Of a stretch of 64,000 bases of DNA, positions 13,401 to 23,173 are shown in pieces. Source of the DNA: Culex pipiens pallens. Lineage: Eukaryota; Arthropoda; Insecta; Diptera; Culicidae. The number at the start of each line of letters is the position of its first letter. Positions within the stretch are counted from its first letter, which is position 1. Made by a program: the position numbers and the translations under genes. The notes below the pieces were generated by a model, which was given only the letters and a program-made list of their open reading frames with translations, was not told the origin of the DNA and ran no database searches. The stretch is from contig NC_068939.1 of the NCBI RefSeq assembly GCF_016801865.2, positions 45,036,999-45,100,998 of the forward strand. Reading direction: 5' to 3'.

Positions 13401-16400
13401 GATTTTTTCTAAATTTAAATTTTAAGGTTTGGTAAATCTACCCTTTCTCGGATATTGCAGAACTTTGCATTAAAGACCGCCAAGACAAAGTTGAAGAACG
13501 AACATTTAGATTTTTTTTAAAGTTTTCCATATTTTGTTGTTACTGTAATTTTACATAACTTTTCACCAGCAACCTGCTTCCGAAATGCAAAGGCCCTGGA
13601 CCAGAGCAAGGAGTGCCTGCTGAAGGCGTCGAACTGCCACCGCCAGAACCGGGCCATCTTCCACGCGGCCAAGTGCCTGGACCAGGTGATTCTGATCTGC
13701 AAAGACATGAACGCCCTCACGGAGGTACGGACGTACGCCGAGAAGGCCTGCCACCTGTACCAGCAGCACGGATCACCCGAGTCCGGCGCGGCCACGCTGG
13801 ACAAGGCGGCCAAAATACTCGAGGGAACCCGGCCGGAGGATGCGCTGGCGCTGTACAAGCAGGCCGTCGATGTGGCCACGGTATGGGAATTGTATTTGTT
13901 TGGTTTTGTTTTTTGAGAGCAAATTCATAAATGAAATTATTTAACCTTCCAGATTGAGGACTCCTCCCGACAGGGTGCCGAGTACGCCAGCAAGGTGGCC
14001 CGGATCATGGTGAAGCTAAAGTACTACGACGAGGCGGCCGACGCCATCCGGCGCGAGATCGGTCTGCACCAGCAGGTGGGTTCGGACGGGGCCATTGGTC
14101 GGTTGGCGGTGGGGCTGGTGCTGGTGCAGCTTGCCCGCGGCGATTACGTGGCCGCCGAGAAGGCATTCAAGGAGTGGGGCAACTGCTGCGACGTGGCCGA
14201 GGTTCAAACGCTGGAATCGTTGCTGCAGGTACTGTTTCAAACGTGACAAACGAATAAATGAGCCCAGAAGTGATTAAAACATACAATCTTCCCTCAAATT
14301 AGGCCTACGACGACGAGGATCCGGAGCTGGCGGCTCGCGCCCTGGCCTCACCCTTCATCCGGCACATGGACGTTGAGTACGCCCGGTTGGCGCGGGATTT
14401 GCCGTTGCCGAAGGGGGCAACGATTGCACCGAAGGCGAACGTGATCGAGAATGCGGCCGCGGAGTACATTTCGCCAAACGCCGGTGGAAGTGGTGCTCAG
14501 GTGAGCATTTTCCTTTTTATATATATTTAAAGGTGAAGGCGTTGATCATTTTCGTAAAAAAAACTGATCATCACTTTAAATTTCTGCACAGAAATAGTCC
14601 AGCATGTGCCGGTTGTTGCCTTCTTGAAGCCACTGAAGGAAAATAGAAAAAAATAGAAAAATTAAAATTACGAGCCATGCTTTCAACATTTTCATGAAAA
14701 AAGTGTTTTAAAATACACCATACACCTGTCCAATTGTTTTGCCATCATTAGTTTCCAAAATATCTAAGCATTGAGAAAATTTTTATTTTTAGCGAAAACT
14801 TTGTTTTTTTGCGGTGCTGTACATTGGAATTGCATAGAAATTCTAAACATTTTGAAACAAACCCAAACATGGTATATATGACAATCAATGCAGAAAAATG
14901 CATTTTAGATTGTTTTCAATGGAAAGATTTCTATTCTCATGGAAATTTTGAAGTTTTTTGGAATTTTTTTTTGCCCCCAGATTTTTTAGACCAATTTTGA
15001 CGAGGGGAGGGGGGGGGGTGGGGGGGTGACATCCACTTTGAAAAATATTTGCAACAGCCTAAATAACACAAATTAAAATTTTCAAATTACAACCAACATG
15101 ATTTGTAGGGTTAATGATAGGGTTTCTCTCATATTCCGGAAGTGTCCCCAAGGGGCCACCGGGAACCAGTTCCAGAATTGCCAGAATGGATAAGCGATCA
15201 ATGGCATGACCGTTGATAGACATAGCTTTCATTTTCATAAAGTTTGATATGTCGGATGATAGGATTTCTCTCATATTCCGGAAGTGTCCAGAAGGGGCCA
15301 CCGGTAACCGGCTCCAGATTGGCCAGAATGGGTCAGCGAACAACGGCATTACCGTAACTTGACATATCTTTCAATTTCATGAAGTTTGATATGTCGGATG
15401 ATAGGGTTTCTCTCATATTCCGGAAGTGTCCCCAAGGGGCCACCGGGAACCAGTTCCAGAATTGCCAGAATGGATAAGCGATCAATGGCATGACCGTTGA
15501 TAGACATAGCTTTCATTTTCATAAAGTTTGATATGTCGGATGATAGGATTTCTCTCATATTCCGGAAGTGTCCAAAAGGGGCCACCGGTAACCGGCTCCA
15601 GATTGGCCAAAATGGGTCAGCGAACAACGGCATGACCGTAACTTGACATATCTCTCAATTTCATAAAGTTTGATATGTCGGATGATAGGGTTTCTCTCAT
15701 ATTCCAGAAGTGTCCCCAAGGGGCCACCGGTAACCAGTTCCAGATTGGCCAGGATGGCTCAGTGAACAACGGCATTACCAAAGATGAACATATCTTTCAA
15801 TTTCATGGAGTTTGATGTGCAACATGATGACCCATTCACCAAAAAAGTCAAGTTGGCCGTTTATCGGATACCCGGGAACCGGTTCCAGGTTACCCGGAAG
15901 TGGCCACTAACACTCCAGAGTGGTTTTGGCAATCGTGTTTTGTGTTTTTAGTAAGTTTTATGGATCAATTTCAACTATCATGAGAGTATTGGTATCACAT
16001 ATGTGTGAAAAACAGTAAAACATAAACTTTTCGGATGTTCCGGATTTCCGGAACCGGTAGGTCACCTGGCCCTGATATTAATATTTGTGGTCAAAGTACA
16101 GGTAAATACCTGTTGAATGCAACCCGGAGCATCCTGATTGGTTGAAATTTGCCGGTGATACAGGTCGTCAAATCCGGTTTTCCAGGTCGGTTTCGGAAAA
16201 GGGACGTTCTAAGCTTTCATTTGTGACCAAAAGAACCGGAATCGGTCAAAATCTGGATTTTTGACGATGTTTTAAAGTTTGGGGTCGAAAGCTTTAGCAA
16301 GGCTTTAGCATGTATGTAGCCAACGTTATGGAAAATTTAATTTTCAAATAGGCCGAAAAGGACCCCAATACCGTAGGAAGGTTAAGGTCGTATCAACAAA

Positions 16401-17595
16401 GTTCAAAAAAGCAAAATGTAGAGAATTTTCTCAGCTTTTCAAAAATATTTTTTTTATCAATAGTGGGCAAACATGGATACTAATTTTAAAAAATTGAATA
16501 AACTTCGACTATTTTTTAACTAACTTGCAAACGGTGCACTTTACTTTTTGATTGTAAATTCAATTTTACATCGAAAAATGAAGTTGAAAAATTTTTGCAA
16601 CCAATATTTCGATTTTTTGAAAAAAATCTGTATTGATTAAAAAATTCATAACTCGCACAAAGATTTTTTGCACAATCTGGAAATTTCTGAAAAGTTGGCA
16701 TTTGATGTCCCCTGAAACAAATCAGAAAATAATAAAAATAGTGTTTTTTGCAAATCAAGTTTTAGTTACAAAGAGTGAAATTAAAAATCACCAATTTTTT
16801 TTACCGTGTATCATTTTTTTCAGTGTAGTTCTTATCCATACCTACAACTTTGCCGAAGACATCAAATGGGTCCAAAAATTCCTTCAAAAGATGCAGATTT
16901 TTGAATTTTCATAAGTCATCTTTGTATGGCTAGCTTTGTAAAGCTTCAGCCGGTTTAAAAAAAATCGAATGACCAAAATCTCAGAGAATTGCTCTATAGC
17001 AAAAGTGGTTTGTCAGGCGACTCTTAAGGAGCTATTACACTACGGCAAACGAACAAACAAACTCGCAAACTTGTTGTTTGCGGCAAACAAAGCATGCAAA
17101 CTGACAATAAGTGCGAGTTTGTTTGTTTGTTTGCCGTAGTCGAAATGTCGCAATGTCAATGTATCTCTCAAGTAGGTATTAGACTATGACAAACTAACTA
17201 ACGAACAAAAAACTCGTGCTGTTTCGTGTTTGAAAGTTGACTGAAGGATTATTAAGTCCTGTAAATTTTTATGCACAACGTTAAAAAACACGATTTAAAA
17301 CCATTTCTGATCGCTTTTTTTATTTTAATGCATTTGCTTGCATTTTTTTTAATTGATTTAAAAATCTATTTTGAATTCATTGCGGTTGTATAAAGTCTCA
17401 TTGTACTCAGAAAAATAAGCTTTTTCGTTGTGAACAATAAAATCACAAAATTGAGCTTAATTTTAGGACTCAATTAAGGATTTCCGTTGCAATTTGAATT
17501 TTTTTTTCTGAATATTATATTTTATAACCTTCTACAAACAGGGTGGCAAACCAGCCGCGAATGACGACGACGAGGAGGAGGGCGGTCTGTGTTAG
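4430..17595 (+). CDS. gammaSnap: Gamma-SNAP, vesicle-fusion adaptor (6 exons)
   Basis: Exons are 4430-4482, 4771-4838, 13570-13880, 13953-14228, 14303-14500 and 17542-17595, all with GT/AG borders and matching phases. They total 960 nt, giving 319 residues plus TAG. The start MSNKIEEAQEHIRQAEK is the only ATG that fits. Key stretches are SLKTSLLKWRPDYDFAADEY, CFRNAKALDQSKECLLKAS and EYASKVARIMVKLKYYDEAA, then an acidic tail ending DDDEEEGGLC. The length is close to human gamma-SNAP (312 residues). SNAPs are all-helical, TPR-like adaptors that recruit the NSF ATPase to SNARE bundles on membranes so they can be disassembled; the gamma form is linked to endosomal and organelle traffic. Intron 2 is 8.7 kb and intron 5 is 3 kb, both filled with repeats; the other introns are 72-288 bp. 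Exons are GC-rich. Family assignment is very secure; which insect gamma-SNAP paralogue it is cannot be settled here. Confidence 0.95.
4483..4770 (+). other. Gamma-SNAP intron 1
   Basis: An ordinary short intron, GTAGAG at the 5' end and CAAACAAAAG at the acceptor. No repeat was recognised. The coding strand is open for short stretches only. Confidence 0.8.
4839..5449 (+). other. Start of gamma-SNAP intron 2, no feature recognised
   Basis: AT-rich intron sequence from the GTAAGT donor to the first transposon. I see no gene and no clear repeat. Confidence 0.6.
5450..6516. mobile_element. Non-autonomous Tc1/mariner (pogo-like) element, 1067 bp
   Basis: The left end reads CAGTCCAGACTCGATTATCC and the right end is its inverted match (GGATAATCAAGTCTGGACTG), flanked on both sides by TA, the usual target duplication of Tc1/mariner/pogo elements. 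The phrase TCGATTATCCGAAG is repeated just inside the left end. The interior holds no transposase frame, only AT-rich DNA with C-rich tracts. Related fragments lie at 6930-6990, 12418-12500 and 44100-44180, and a fuller one at 54026-54540. Confidence 0.8.
6694..7106. mobile_element. Palindromic MITE CTATCCAG family, two nested or adjacent copies
   Basis: Bases 6694-6883 form a palindrome of about 190 bp, starting CTATCCAG and ending CTGGATAG, with matching inner blocks (GGCGTTCGAATG, CGAAATGTCAAAA, ACCAACATTA). A second partial copy at 6985-7106 repeats the right part and ends CTTCGCTTAAAAATCTGAAT, matching the inverted left end of the first copy. Between them (6930-6990) is a piece of the pogo-like end. 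The pattern suggests an insertion or rearrangement within one older element. Confidence 0.65.
7107..7667 (+). other. Intron sequence without recognised features
   Basis: AT-rich DNA in gamma-SNAP intron 2. Nothing beyond simple A and T runs was recognised. Confidence 0.5.
7668..7870. mobile_element. MITE with TTTGACA motifs, second copy at 47515-47650
   Basis: Contains CTTTTACACGGAGTTCACAC, ACACTATCAAACG and GAGCGCCGTGTAAAAAGTGA, all present in the same order at 47565-47645. The flanks carry inverted GTTTGACA/TGTCAAAC pairs. This copy is longer at both sides than the second one. No coding content. Confidence 0.65.
7871..9199 (+). other. Long AT-rich intron stretch, no gene seen
   Basis: Intronic AT-rich sequence with homopolymer runs. 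A G9 run near 7897 is the only oddity. No terminal repeats or reading frames of interest were recognised. Confidence 0.5.
9259..9340. mobile_element. 82 bp hAT-type MITE with 8 bp target duplication
   Basis: The ends are CAGCGATTCTCAACC and its inverted match TTGAGAATCGCTG, a classic hAT terminus. It is flanked on both sides by CTGTAAAT (9251-9258 and 9341-9348). The paralogous sequence near 9910-9930 has a single CTGTAAAT and no insert, which is the expected empty site. The inner part also pairs (GGCCGGTACCCCC / GGCCCGGTACCCCC). Confidence 0.9.
9630..9873. mobile_element. TA-flanked MITE with GGGGAA ends, 244 bp
   Basis: Starts GGGGAAATATGCCC and ends GGGTATAGTTCCCC, with TA on both sides (9628-9629, 9874-9875). 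It shares an inner block around TTGCTTGCTCACTT.TTATT with the inverted sequence of 61125-61364, so the two are diverged members of one family. The open frame across it is incidental. Confidence 0.75.
10576..12417 (+). other. Intron stretch with relic repeats
   Basis: Holds a dispersed repeat around 10780-10990 (TTTTGCATCATTAGTTTTCA and nearby phrases) also seen near 6290, 14740, 27390, 41600 and, inverted, 57330. There is also a short inverted pair: CATTTCAAAAGGCATCATGT near 11080 against TACATGATGCTTTTTGAAAT near 11610. No gene is supported. Confidence 0.5.
12418..12657. mobile_element. Pogo-like end fragment plus palindromic CTGGAG-family MITE
   Basis: 12418-12500 repeats CTCGATTATCCAAAGTTTCG and CGATTATCCGAAG from the left end of the 5450 element. 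12524-12657 is a palindrome with AATGGTCCAATACACCAAG on the left and AATTTGGTTTATTAGACC on the right, around the shared CACCCAAAAAGCAAAAACT arm. The same MITE sits inside the 54026 pogo-like copy, so the two seem to travel together. Confidence 0.65.
12658..13569 (+). other. End of gamma-SNAP intron 2
   Basis: AT-rich DNA leading to the acceptor TTTTCACCAG at 13560-13569. It contains the phrase CCAGATGACGG near 12815, also seen near 28150, which marks a relic repeat. No gene was seen. Confidence 0.5.
14700..15060 (+). repeat. Dispersed repeat copy in gamma-SNAP intron 5
   Basis: Matches 10780-10990 and, inverted, 57150-57400: shared phrases include TTTTGCCATCATTAGTTTCC and AAACCCAAACATG. It ends in a G-rich run (about 15002-15027). 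No coding content. Confidence 0.55.
15121..15830 (+). repeat. Tandem repeat, 284 bp dimeric period, about 2.5 copies
   Basis: GGTTTCTCTCATATTCC recurs at 15121, 15405 and 15689, an exact 284 bp period. Each unit is itself a dimer of about 141 and 143 bp halves that differ in GGGAACCAGTTCCAG versus GGTAACCGGCTCCAG. The last unit is half length and then decays. Two minus-strand open frames translate to nearly the same peptide because of the repetition and are not genes. Lies inside gamma-SNAP intron 5. Confidence 0.9.
15831..16381 (+). other. Flank of the tandem repeat with GGAACCGGTTCC motifs
   Basis: Continues the style of the tandem unit (CCCGGGAACCGGTTCCAGG, TTCCGGAACCGGTAGG) without clear periodicity. 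It looks like a degraded part of the same element. No gene. Confidence 0.45.
16382..17000 (+). repeat. Dispersed repeat, second copy of 755-1495
   Basis: Carries the same ordered phrases as 755-1495, from GTATCAACAAAGTTCAAAAA through TACAACTTTGCCGAAGACAT to GAATGACC. This copy is more diverged at its left end, and no inverted partner is seen nearby. Confidence 0.7.
17035..17215. repeat. Inverted repeat with AAACAAACAAACTCGCA arms
   Basis: ACTACGGCAAACGAACAAAC (17040-17059) pairs with GTTTGTTTGTTTGCCGTAGT near 17119, around a TTGTTTGCGGCAAACAA centre. A third half-site (ATTAGACTATGACAAACTAA) follows near 17188. It looks like a palindromic MITE with an extra end. Confidence 0.6.
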
Positions 17596-18900
17596 TGTGT
17601 CTGCAGCATGGTGTGCGTTTGTTCCGCAGAAGGTGAAGCCGAAGCAGCAGCATCGTGTTGGGTTTTTGGTGTGATAACAGAAGGCGAAGCTACCTATTAT
17701 TACAATTATTATTGTTATATCGCTAAGTATAAAGTAAAAAATATATATATTTATAGACTTTACGTAGATACAGTATAAATTTTAAATCCAGAGCAAAATA
17801 TTACGAGAGGCACGGAAGAATGCGTTATGTTTTGCTGAAGAATTTATTTTTTTGGTGCAAATAATTACATTAACGAAAGCTTGAAAGTCTTGCTTGTATC
17901 ACATCTCCTTGGAAAGAATAAACTTAAGCCTAATGTAAATTATGAATCATTCACTCTCGTATCCAGTCTATCAAATCTTGTGAAGATCTAAAGAAATAAA
18001 GAAGTAATTGAAATGCAAGGCGCTCACAAGTTAATTATGTACAAAAAGTCCGCTTAGTTTATTCAGCTTACTCTATCAATTGTCAGAGTGTGTGTGTTAT
18101 AACTTATTAGAAATACGATTTAACGAAAAAACGGTCCGATAAATGGTGTGAGAGGTAATTTCCTTATGCCCTTTATCGAAACTCTGAAATTGTTCCCCCG
18201 TAACTGTTTTGTAAAAAAATAAAGTCTAATTGTTTTCCAAGATATTTCTGTCGTGTTTTGCCAGACATGACAAAAGCAAAAGATTTCCATCTGTTTTTTG
18301 CCACAATTAAAAAAGGAGGAATGAGTGTCGTGAAAACTGAGAAGGAAAGGGCAAATGTTAACAACAAATAAAATGAAGAAAAACTTTAAACTTTGTAACG
18401 GGTTAACAGAAGCAGATTGATTTGATTGCAAGCAAGCTAAGCTAAAATTTAGTGGCATTTAAAGTCCCCGACACATACACACACATTCACAGAGTTTATA
18501 TTAGTAAACCAGCGCTAAAACTTAATAAAAAACAAACACAAGCAGAGTGTATTTTAATAGAATTTAAACTAAACAGAAATCGCGCCAACGCAAACAGTTC
18601 AGCATTCTAATCAATGAAAACTTAAAAAAATATTAAATAATAAATAAATGAAAAATAACAACTCTAATTCCGCTCGCTTCTCGAGTAAATTGATTGAACT
18701 AGTTGCTCTAGCAAAAAAAGTGCAATGCACGCACACACACCGATGATCGAATATCAAAGCAAAAAAAAAACATGAATAGAAAAGGCTAAAATTGACGACT
18801 CAAAAAAAAAATCCGTACTCATTAAGCTCGTAACAAGGAAACCATGTTGATACATTCAAATTGTATTGAAAAATAAAATTGATAAACAGTATTAAACCGT
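17596..18900 (+). other. Gamma-SNAP 3' UTR and downstream AT-rich DNA
   Basis: AATAAA at 17917-17922, about 320 nt after the stop, is the first good polyadenylation signal; others occur near 17994, 18220 and 18870. No repeat or gene was recognised in the rest. Confidence 0.55.
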
Positions 18901-18979
18901 TCTTTTCTCTCTTCTGGGTGGCGAAACAGCTGACGCATCTCATTAATGGTCCTTCCTTTCCTCGTCGTGTCGTCATGTT

Positions 18980-19220
18980 CTTCGACCACTTTTAGGTTCT
19001 AATATGCGTTTATTGGTTCATTGCTCGTGTCCGGTTCAGCGTTCACAGGATCACAGAGAGCGGTTGCCGCGGCGGCGGCTTTCGCTCAACCTTTTGAACC
19101 TTTTTTTTCGGCGTTCTTTGCTTTGTTACGGGATTTCTTCACTCATTTTTTCAAACTGTCTTTTCATTCTGTGCGTTTGAACTCATCGATAAGTGCAGAC
19201 GTGAGTAAAGTGACTGACGG
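18980..19220 (+). promoter_or_regulatory. Possible promoter and non-coding first exon
   Basis: A GC-richer island (GTTGCCGCGGCGGCGGCTTTC) with an initiator-like TTCAG near 19035. It ends in two close GTGAGT donors at 19201 and 19220. No good start codon with a long frame precedes them, so if it is an exon it is mostly 5' UTR. It could serve the plus-strand membrane-protein gene or a gene not in the window. Inference only. Confidence 0.35.
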
Positions 19221-20262
19221 TGAGTATTTTGGTGTTAGATTTTGAAATAAATGTAAACCCGATTTTACAAATTTTAATGGTAAACATATTTTGTTTGAAT
19301 GATAACAATTGATTGTGGATTATATTCTAATAATATTTAAAATATTTAAAACCCAAAATTTAAGTTTTCAGCTAACGGTTATTATAGAAATGTAACTAAA
19401 TAGTATTAGTACAGCCAAAGTATAAAAATTAATTAAAATCGAAAGCTGACGAATTTTTAAACCTATCTAACATTTTTCTATTATGATATCTAGCATTGGC
19501 AAATTCTGATTATTGATTAGAAATCGATTTGAAATTGACAGGAAACTATTTACTCAAAGAGTAATTTTCTACGTGTTCGAAAATCGGTTATTCTTTGTTA
19601 TTTTTGGTTTGGATGAATTTTTGCATTTTCTAGGTCAGAGAAGCAATTTTTCATGATTAGTTTTTCCATGCAAGTCTCCATAAAAATTGCCGCTCAACAA
19701 AGTTAAAATAGGAAAATTGCTATAAATTTTCACAGCTTTTCAGCAATATGTTTTGCAGTGGTTCTATTTCTAAACAAAATATTTATAAATCGTAAAACTT
19801 TTTTAAACAAATTAGGAAGAAATGCCTATTATCGCAAAAGCGTACAGCGTAAAAAGTACAGTAATTTTTCAATGGAATACCCGATTCGAGTGGTAGTTTG
19901 ACAGTTCGCTCCATAAGAAATGCATTGCTCACTACCAATCGCGTCGGGTACTCCATTGCAAATTGAATTTTGCGTCCTTAAATAAATTTTGAAATTTGTT
20001 TGACCTTATTTTATCATTTTTTTTTTTTGCAAAAATCAACACTTTTTCGAAAAAAAATATATATATAGCTCCGGTAACGTCCGAATTCCCGGACGCTTCG
20101 AAACCCGGACACCTCATCTTGGTTTATCAATTATTTGGATATAAGTTCGCATTATCAATGTAAAAACTGTGTTATTTGATGAATTCTAATATCAACTTTC
20201 ATTTAAAGTTTGTTTGAACGCTGTAGTTAATGTCAAAACAGTTTAATACAATAAAATTATAA
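19221..20262. other. AT-rich DNA, no gene seen
   Basis: Nothing recognised except GTCCG/TTCGAA phrases near 20070-20115 that resemble those in the duplicated unit downstream. Confidence 0.5.
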
Positions 20263-20740
20263 GATTATCAAAACTGCGAAACATTTCACGTGAAATATTT
20301 CATAGGCGTCCGATGCACCTGGAAGGCAAAGCAGAAATTTATGGTTTTGATTTCCTTAAATTCAAGCAAATTTTTATATAAAATATCGATTGTTTTAATG
20401 TTTACAGCTTATTTGAGACCTAAAGAATGCCATTCACTAACATTTCAGTCCAAATTTGTGCGATTCATTAGCAAAAACGAGTGTCCGGAATTCGAAGCAA
20501 AAGTGTCCGGCTTTCGAATCAGCTTTTATCAGTGTCCGGGATTCGAAGCACAACAAGTCATTTTAATGTTCAAATTCTGATGAAAAATTGTTAGAAAAGA
20601 CATATTTTGCAGGCATTTTCTTAAAACTGACTGTTAATACTACATCCTGATGATATTTCTTCATTTCCAACTTATTACATGATTTTTTGTCAGCTATAAC
20701 AAAAATGGTATGCTACTAAGTGTCCGGATTTCGAATCATG

Positions 20741-20953
20741 AGGGCTTTTGTTAATTTGATTTGGTTAACCGTGGTGGATTTTCTTGAAATAATTCGAACT
20801 GTCAAAAATCCACCAAAGCATTTACCGGTGGATACTTTTCTACCACAGATTTTTGTGCGATCAATGTAGTAGATGCTTTGGTGGATTTTTGACAGTTCGA
20901 ATTATTTCAAGAAAATCCACCGCGGTTAACCAAATCAAATTAACAAAAGCCCT
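20741..20953. mobile_element. 213 bp palindromic MITE, copy 1, target duplication ATG
   Basis: Starts AGGGCTTTTGTTAATTTGAT and ends with its exact inverted match; inner arms also pair (AAAATCCACCAAAGCAT / ATGCTTTGGTGGATTTT). Flanked by ATG on both sides. Unit B of the surrounding duplication reads TCGAATCATGACG uninterrupted at the same place. Confidence 0.9.
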
Positions 20954-21037
20954 ATGACGTTATAAGATTACTGAAAAAGCGAAACATTTCACGTGAAATA
21001 TTTCATTGGCGTCCGAAGCACCGGGAAGGCAAAGCAG

Positions 21038-21250
21038 AGGGCTTTTGTTAATTTGATTTGGTTAATCGCGGTGGATTTTCATGAAATAATTCGAACTGTC
21101 AAAAATCCACCAAAGCATCTACCGGTGGATAGTTTTCTACCACAGATTTTTGTGCGATCAATGTGGTAGATGCTTTGGTGGATTTTTGACAGTACGAATT
21201 ATTTCAAGAAAATCCACCGCGGTTAACCAAATCAAATTAACAAAAGCCCT
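21038..21250. mobile_element. 213 bp palindromic MITE, copy 2, target duplication CAG
   Basis: Same length as copy 1 and about 96% identical by eye. Flanked by CAG on both sides (21035-21037, 21251-21253). Unit A reads GGCAAAGCAGAAATTTATGG without the insert. No transposase is encoded. A 3 bp target duplication of variable sequence does not match Tc1/mariner or hAT. Confidence 0.9.
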
Positions 21251-21632
21251 CAGAACTTTATGGTTTTGATATCCTTAAATTCTAGCAAATTTTTATATAA
21301 AATATCGATTGTTATGATGTTAACAGCTTATTTGAAACCTAAAGAATGCACTAACATATCAGTCCATTTTTTGCGCGTTTTATTAGCAAAAACGAGTGTC
21401 CGGAATTCGAATCAGCTTTTATTAGTGTCCGGGATTCGAAGCACAATAAGTCATTTTAATTTTCAAATTCTGATGAAAAATTGTTAGAAAAGACATATTT
21501 TGCATGAATTTATTTCAAAACTGACTACATCCTGATGATATTTCTTCACTTCCAACTTATTACATGATTTTTTGTTAGCTATAACGAAAATGATTTCGAA
21601 TCATGACGTGATATTCACGTTTATTGTGCAAA

Positions 21633-21782
21633 TCTGGAGTTTTTTTTTTAAAAGGTCCAATAAACCAAATTTTCAGTTTTTGCTTTTTGGGTGTTGTTTT
21701 TAAAACCCCTTACTCAAAAACACCCAAAAAGCAAAAACTAGAAATTTGGTTTATTGGACCTTTTTTTAAAAAAAACTCCAGA
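21633..21782. mobile_element. Palindromic CTGGAG-family MITE, best copy
   Basis: About 150 bp. TCTGGAGTTTTTTTTTAAAA at the start pairs with the AAAAAAAACTCCAGA end, and AGTTTTTGCTTTTTGGGTGT pairs with ACACCCAAAAAGCAAAAACT around a short centre. Almost a perfect hairpin. Confidence 0.85.
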
Positions 21783-21793
21783 AATGCATTATA

Positions 21794-22713
21794 GGGTATA
21801 GAGTAGTCATCAATGAGACACGGGGAACAATGATAAAATGGCTCTCACAAGTCGTAGTTTCAACCAATCAGGCTCATATTTGGGGGAAAGGTGTGTCTAC
21901 TGGATACACGTCTGCCATAATAGTGGCTTTGGTTATGGACGCTCCCTTGACAAGTTATTCATAAATGTTAGATTCTGGGGTGTAAAAGTAAATTATGGAC
22001 AAAACATATTTTTTCGCTCGTAGGCTGCCATTTACACCAAAACTAATATTTCTTCAATTTTTTTTCGACGTTCCATAGGGATTAAGTTGGGCTACAATGT
22101 CCTTTCATTAGATTTGGCCAAAATTTAGAATATACCCAGAATCCAGGGCTGTCTCATTGTTCCCCACCCATTTCAGCCCATGGGTAACAATGAGACACTT
22201 TGATTTTTCTTCAATAAACTTTTCAAAATCGATGAAAATCTTTCAAAACATGAATTAAAAGTGATTTTTGGCATATTTATAGAGTTTAAACTTCATTTAA
22301 CCAAAAATACAAAGTTATTTGGTATTAATATATGGATTTTACAAAATTTAAATACTTTTTAGTGTAACTTTTGTTAATAAAAGTTTCATGTTTGCAAAAT
22401 TGCTCTAAAATGTTCAAGGCAAGTCACCTGCAATGGAACAATACAAAAACATGATGTTTTGCTAGAAAAATGTTGATTTTCGTAGAGTGTCTCATTGTTC
22501 CCCAGCTGTCTCATTGTTCCTGCCAAGTGCGTCTACAATGAGACAGTTGAATAACTCTGGCTGTAGACGTCAGATCGATCTCATATTTTGGTCAATATTA
22601 GAACACATTAAAAGAAAGATAATGCAACTAAAAGCTCATTAAAACATGCTGATTAAAAAATTAGAAAAATCGTTGAAAGTTGAAAACCAAAAGTGTCTCA
22701 TTGATGACTACCC
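21794..22713. mobile_element. TA-flanked element with GGGTA ends and internal GTCTCATTG repeats
   Basis: Right end GTCTCATTGATGACTACCC is matched inverted by TAGTCATCAATGAGAC on the left, where GGGTA is separated from it by a short extra piece. TA flanks both sides. The phrase GTCTCATTGTTCC recurs inside near 22150, 22490 and 22508, and inverted forms near 22190 and 22540. About 920 bp, with no transposase frame. Confidence 0.75.
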
Positions 22714-22716
22714 TAT

Positions 22717-23034
22717 AGGGTATACCCTACTCATGAATAAATTCCTTCGGGGTTCTCACATTCGTGAACTTTATTCATGATAACGAGAATTGAACATCTA
22801 TTTCACTACTACTCTTGCAAAATAATTTTTAGTGGAGCTAACAAGCAAAATCATAAAACATCCTTTGCGTGTTTCGCCTCCTCGCTCTATCGTGGGTGAA
22901 GAAATTTCCACTGTACCGTTTTGTCCGGGAAGTTCGCAAGTGAAAAAGATATTTTTGCGATGTTCCTATCCCTGTCGGACGCAATTATTTTTGGGGAAAA
23001 AAACTTCTTGAAAACATAATTTAGACTAATTCCG
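22717..23034. other. No feature recognised
   Basis: AT-rich DNA with a moderately GC-rich patch near 22870-22950 but no frame or repeat that I can support. Confidence 0.4.
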
Positions 23035-23173
23035 TAGTAACAGTTCAGTAGGACGAATCTGCGTTTGTAAACAAGCAGTCTATCCCCCTCTTACTTTACG
23101 TGAACTGTCACATGAGCATAAGGGATAGACTGCTTGTTTACAAACGCAGATTCGCCCTATTGAACTGTTACTA
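23035..23173. mobile_element. 139 bp palindromic MITE, TA-flanked
   Basis: TAGTAACAGTTCAGTAGG on the left pairs with CCTATTGAACTGTTACTA on the right, and CGTTTGTAAACAAGCAGTCT with AGACTGCTTGTTTACAAACG. The loop is about 35 bp. TA lies at both borders. Confidence 0.85.

Larger units (their letters stand above)
20263..21612 (+). repeat. Direct duplication (two units) carrying two MITE insertions
   Basis: Unit A (about 20263-20740) and unit B (about 20957-21612, less its MITE) share CATTTCACGTGAAATATTTC, GGCAAAGCAGA, TTATATAAAATATCGATTG, ACGAGTGTCCGGAATTCGAA and TTTCGAATCATGACG. The phrase GTGTCCGG followed by TTCGAA occurs several times in each unit. MITE 1 sits at the end of unit A and MITE 2 inside unit B; each site is intact in the other unit. 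Confidence 0.85.

Noticed and set aside
13563..14249. Minus-strand frames opposite the gamma-SNAP exons
   Set aside because: They are antisense to well-supported coding exons, cross splice borders, and have no recognisable protein.
15059..15633. Two minus-strand frames encoding almost the same peptide
   Set aside because: The peptides repeat because the DNA is a 284 bp tandem repeat; no start context or homology supports a protein.
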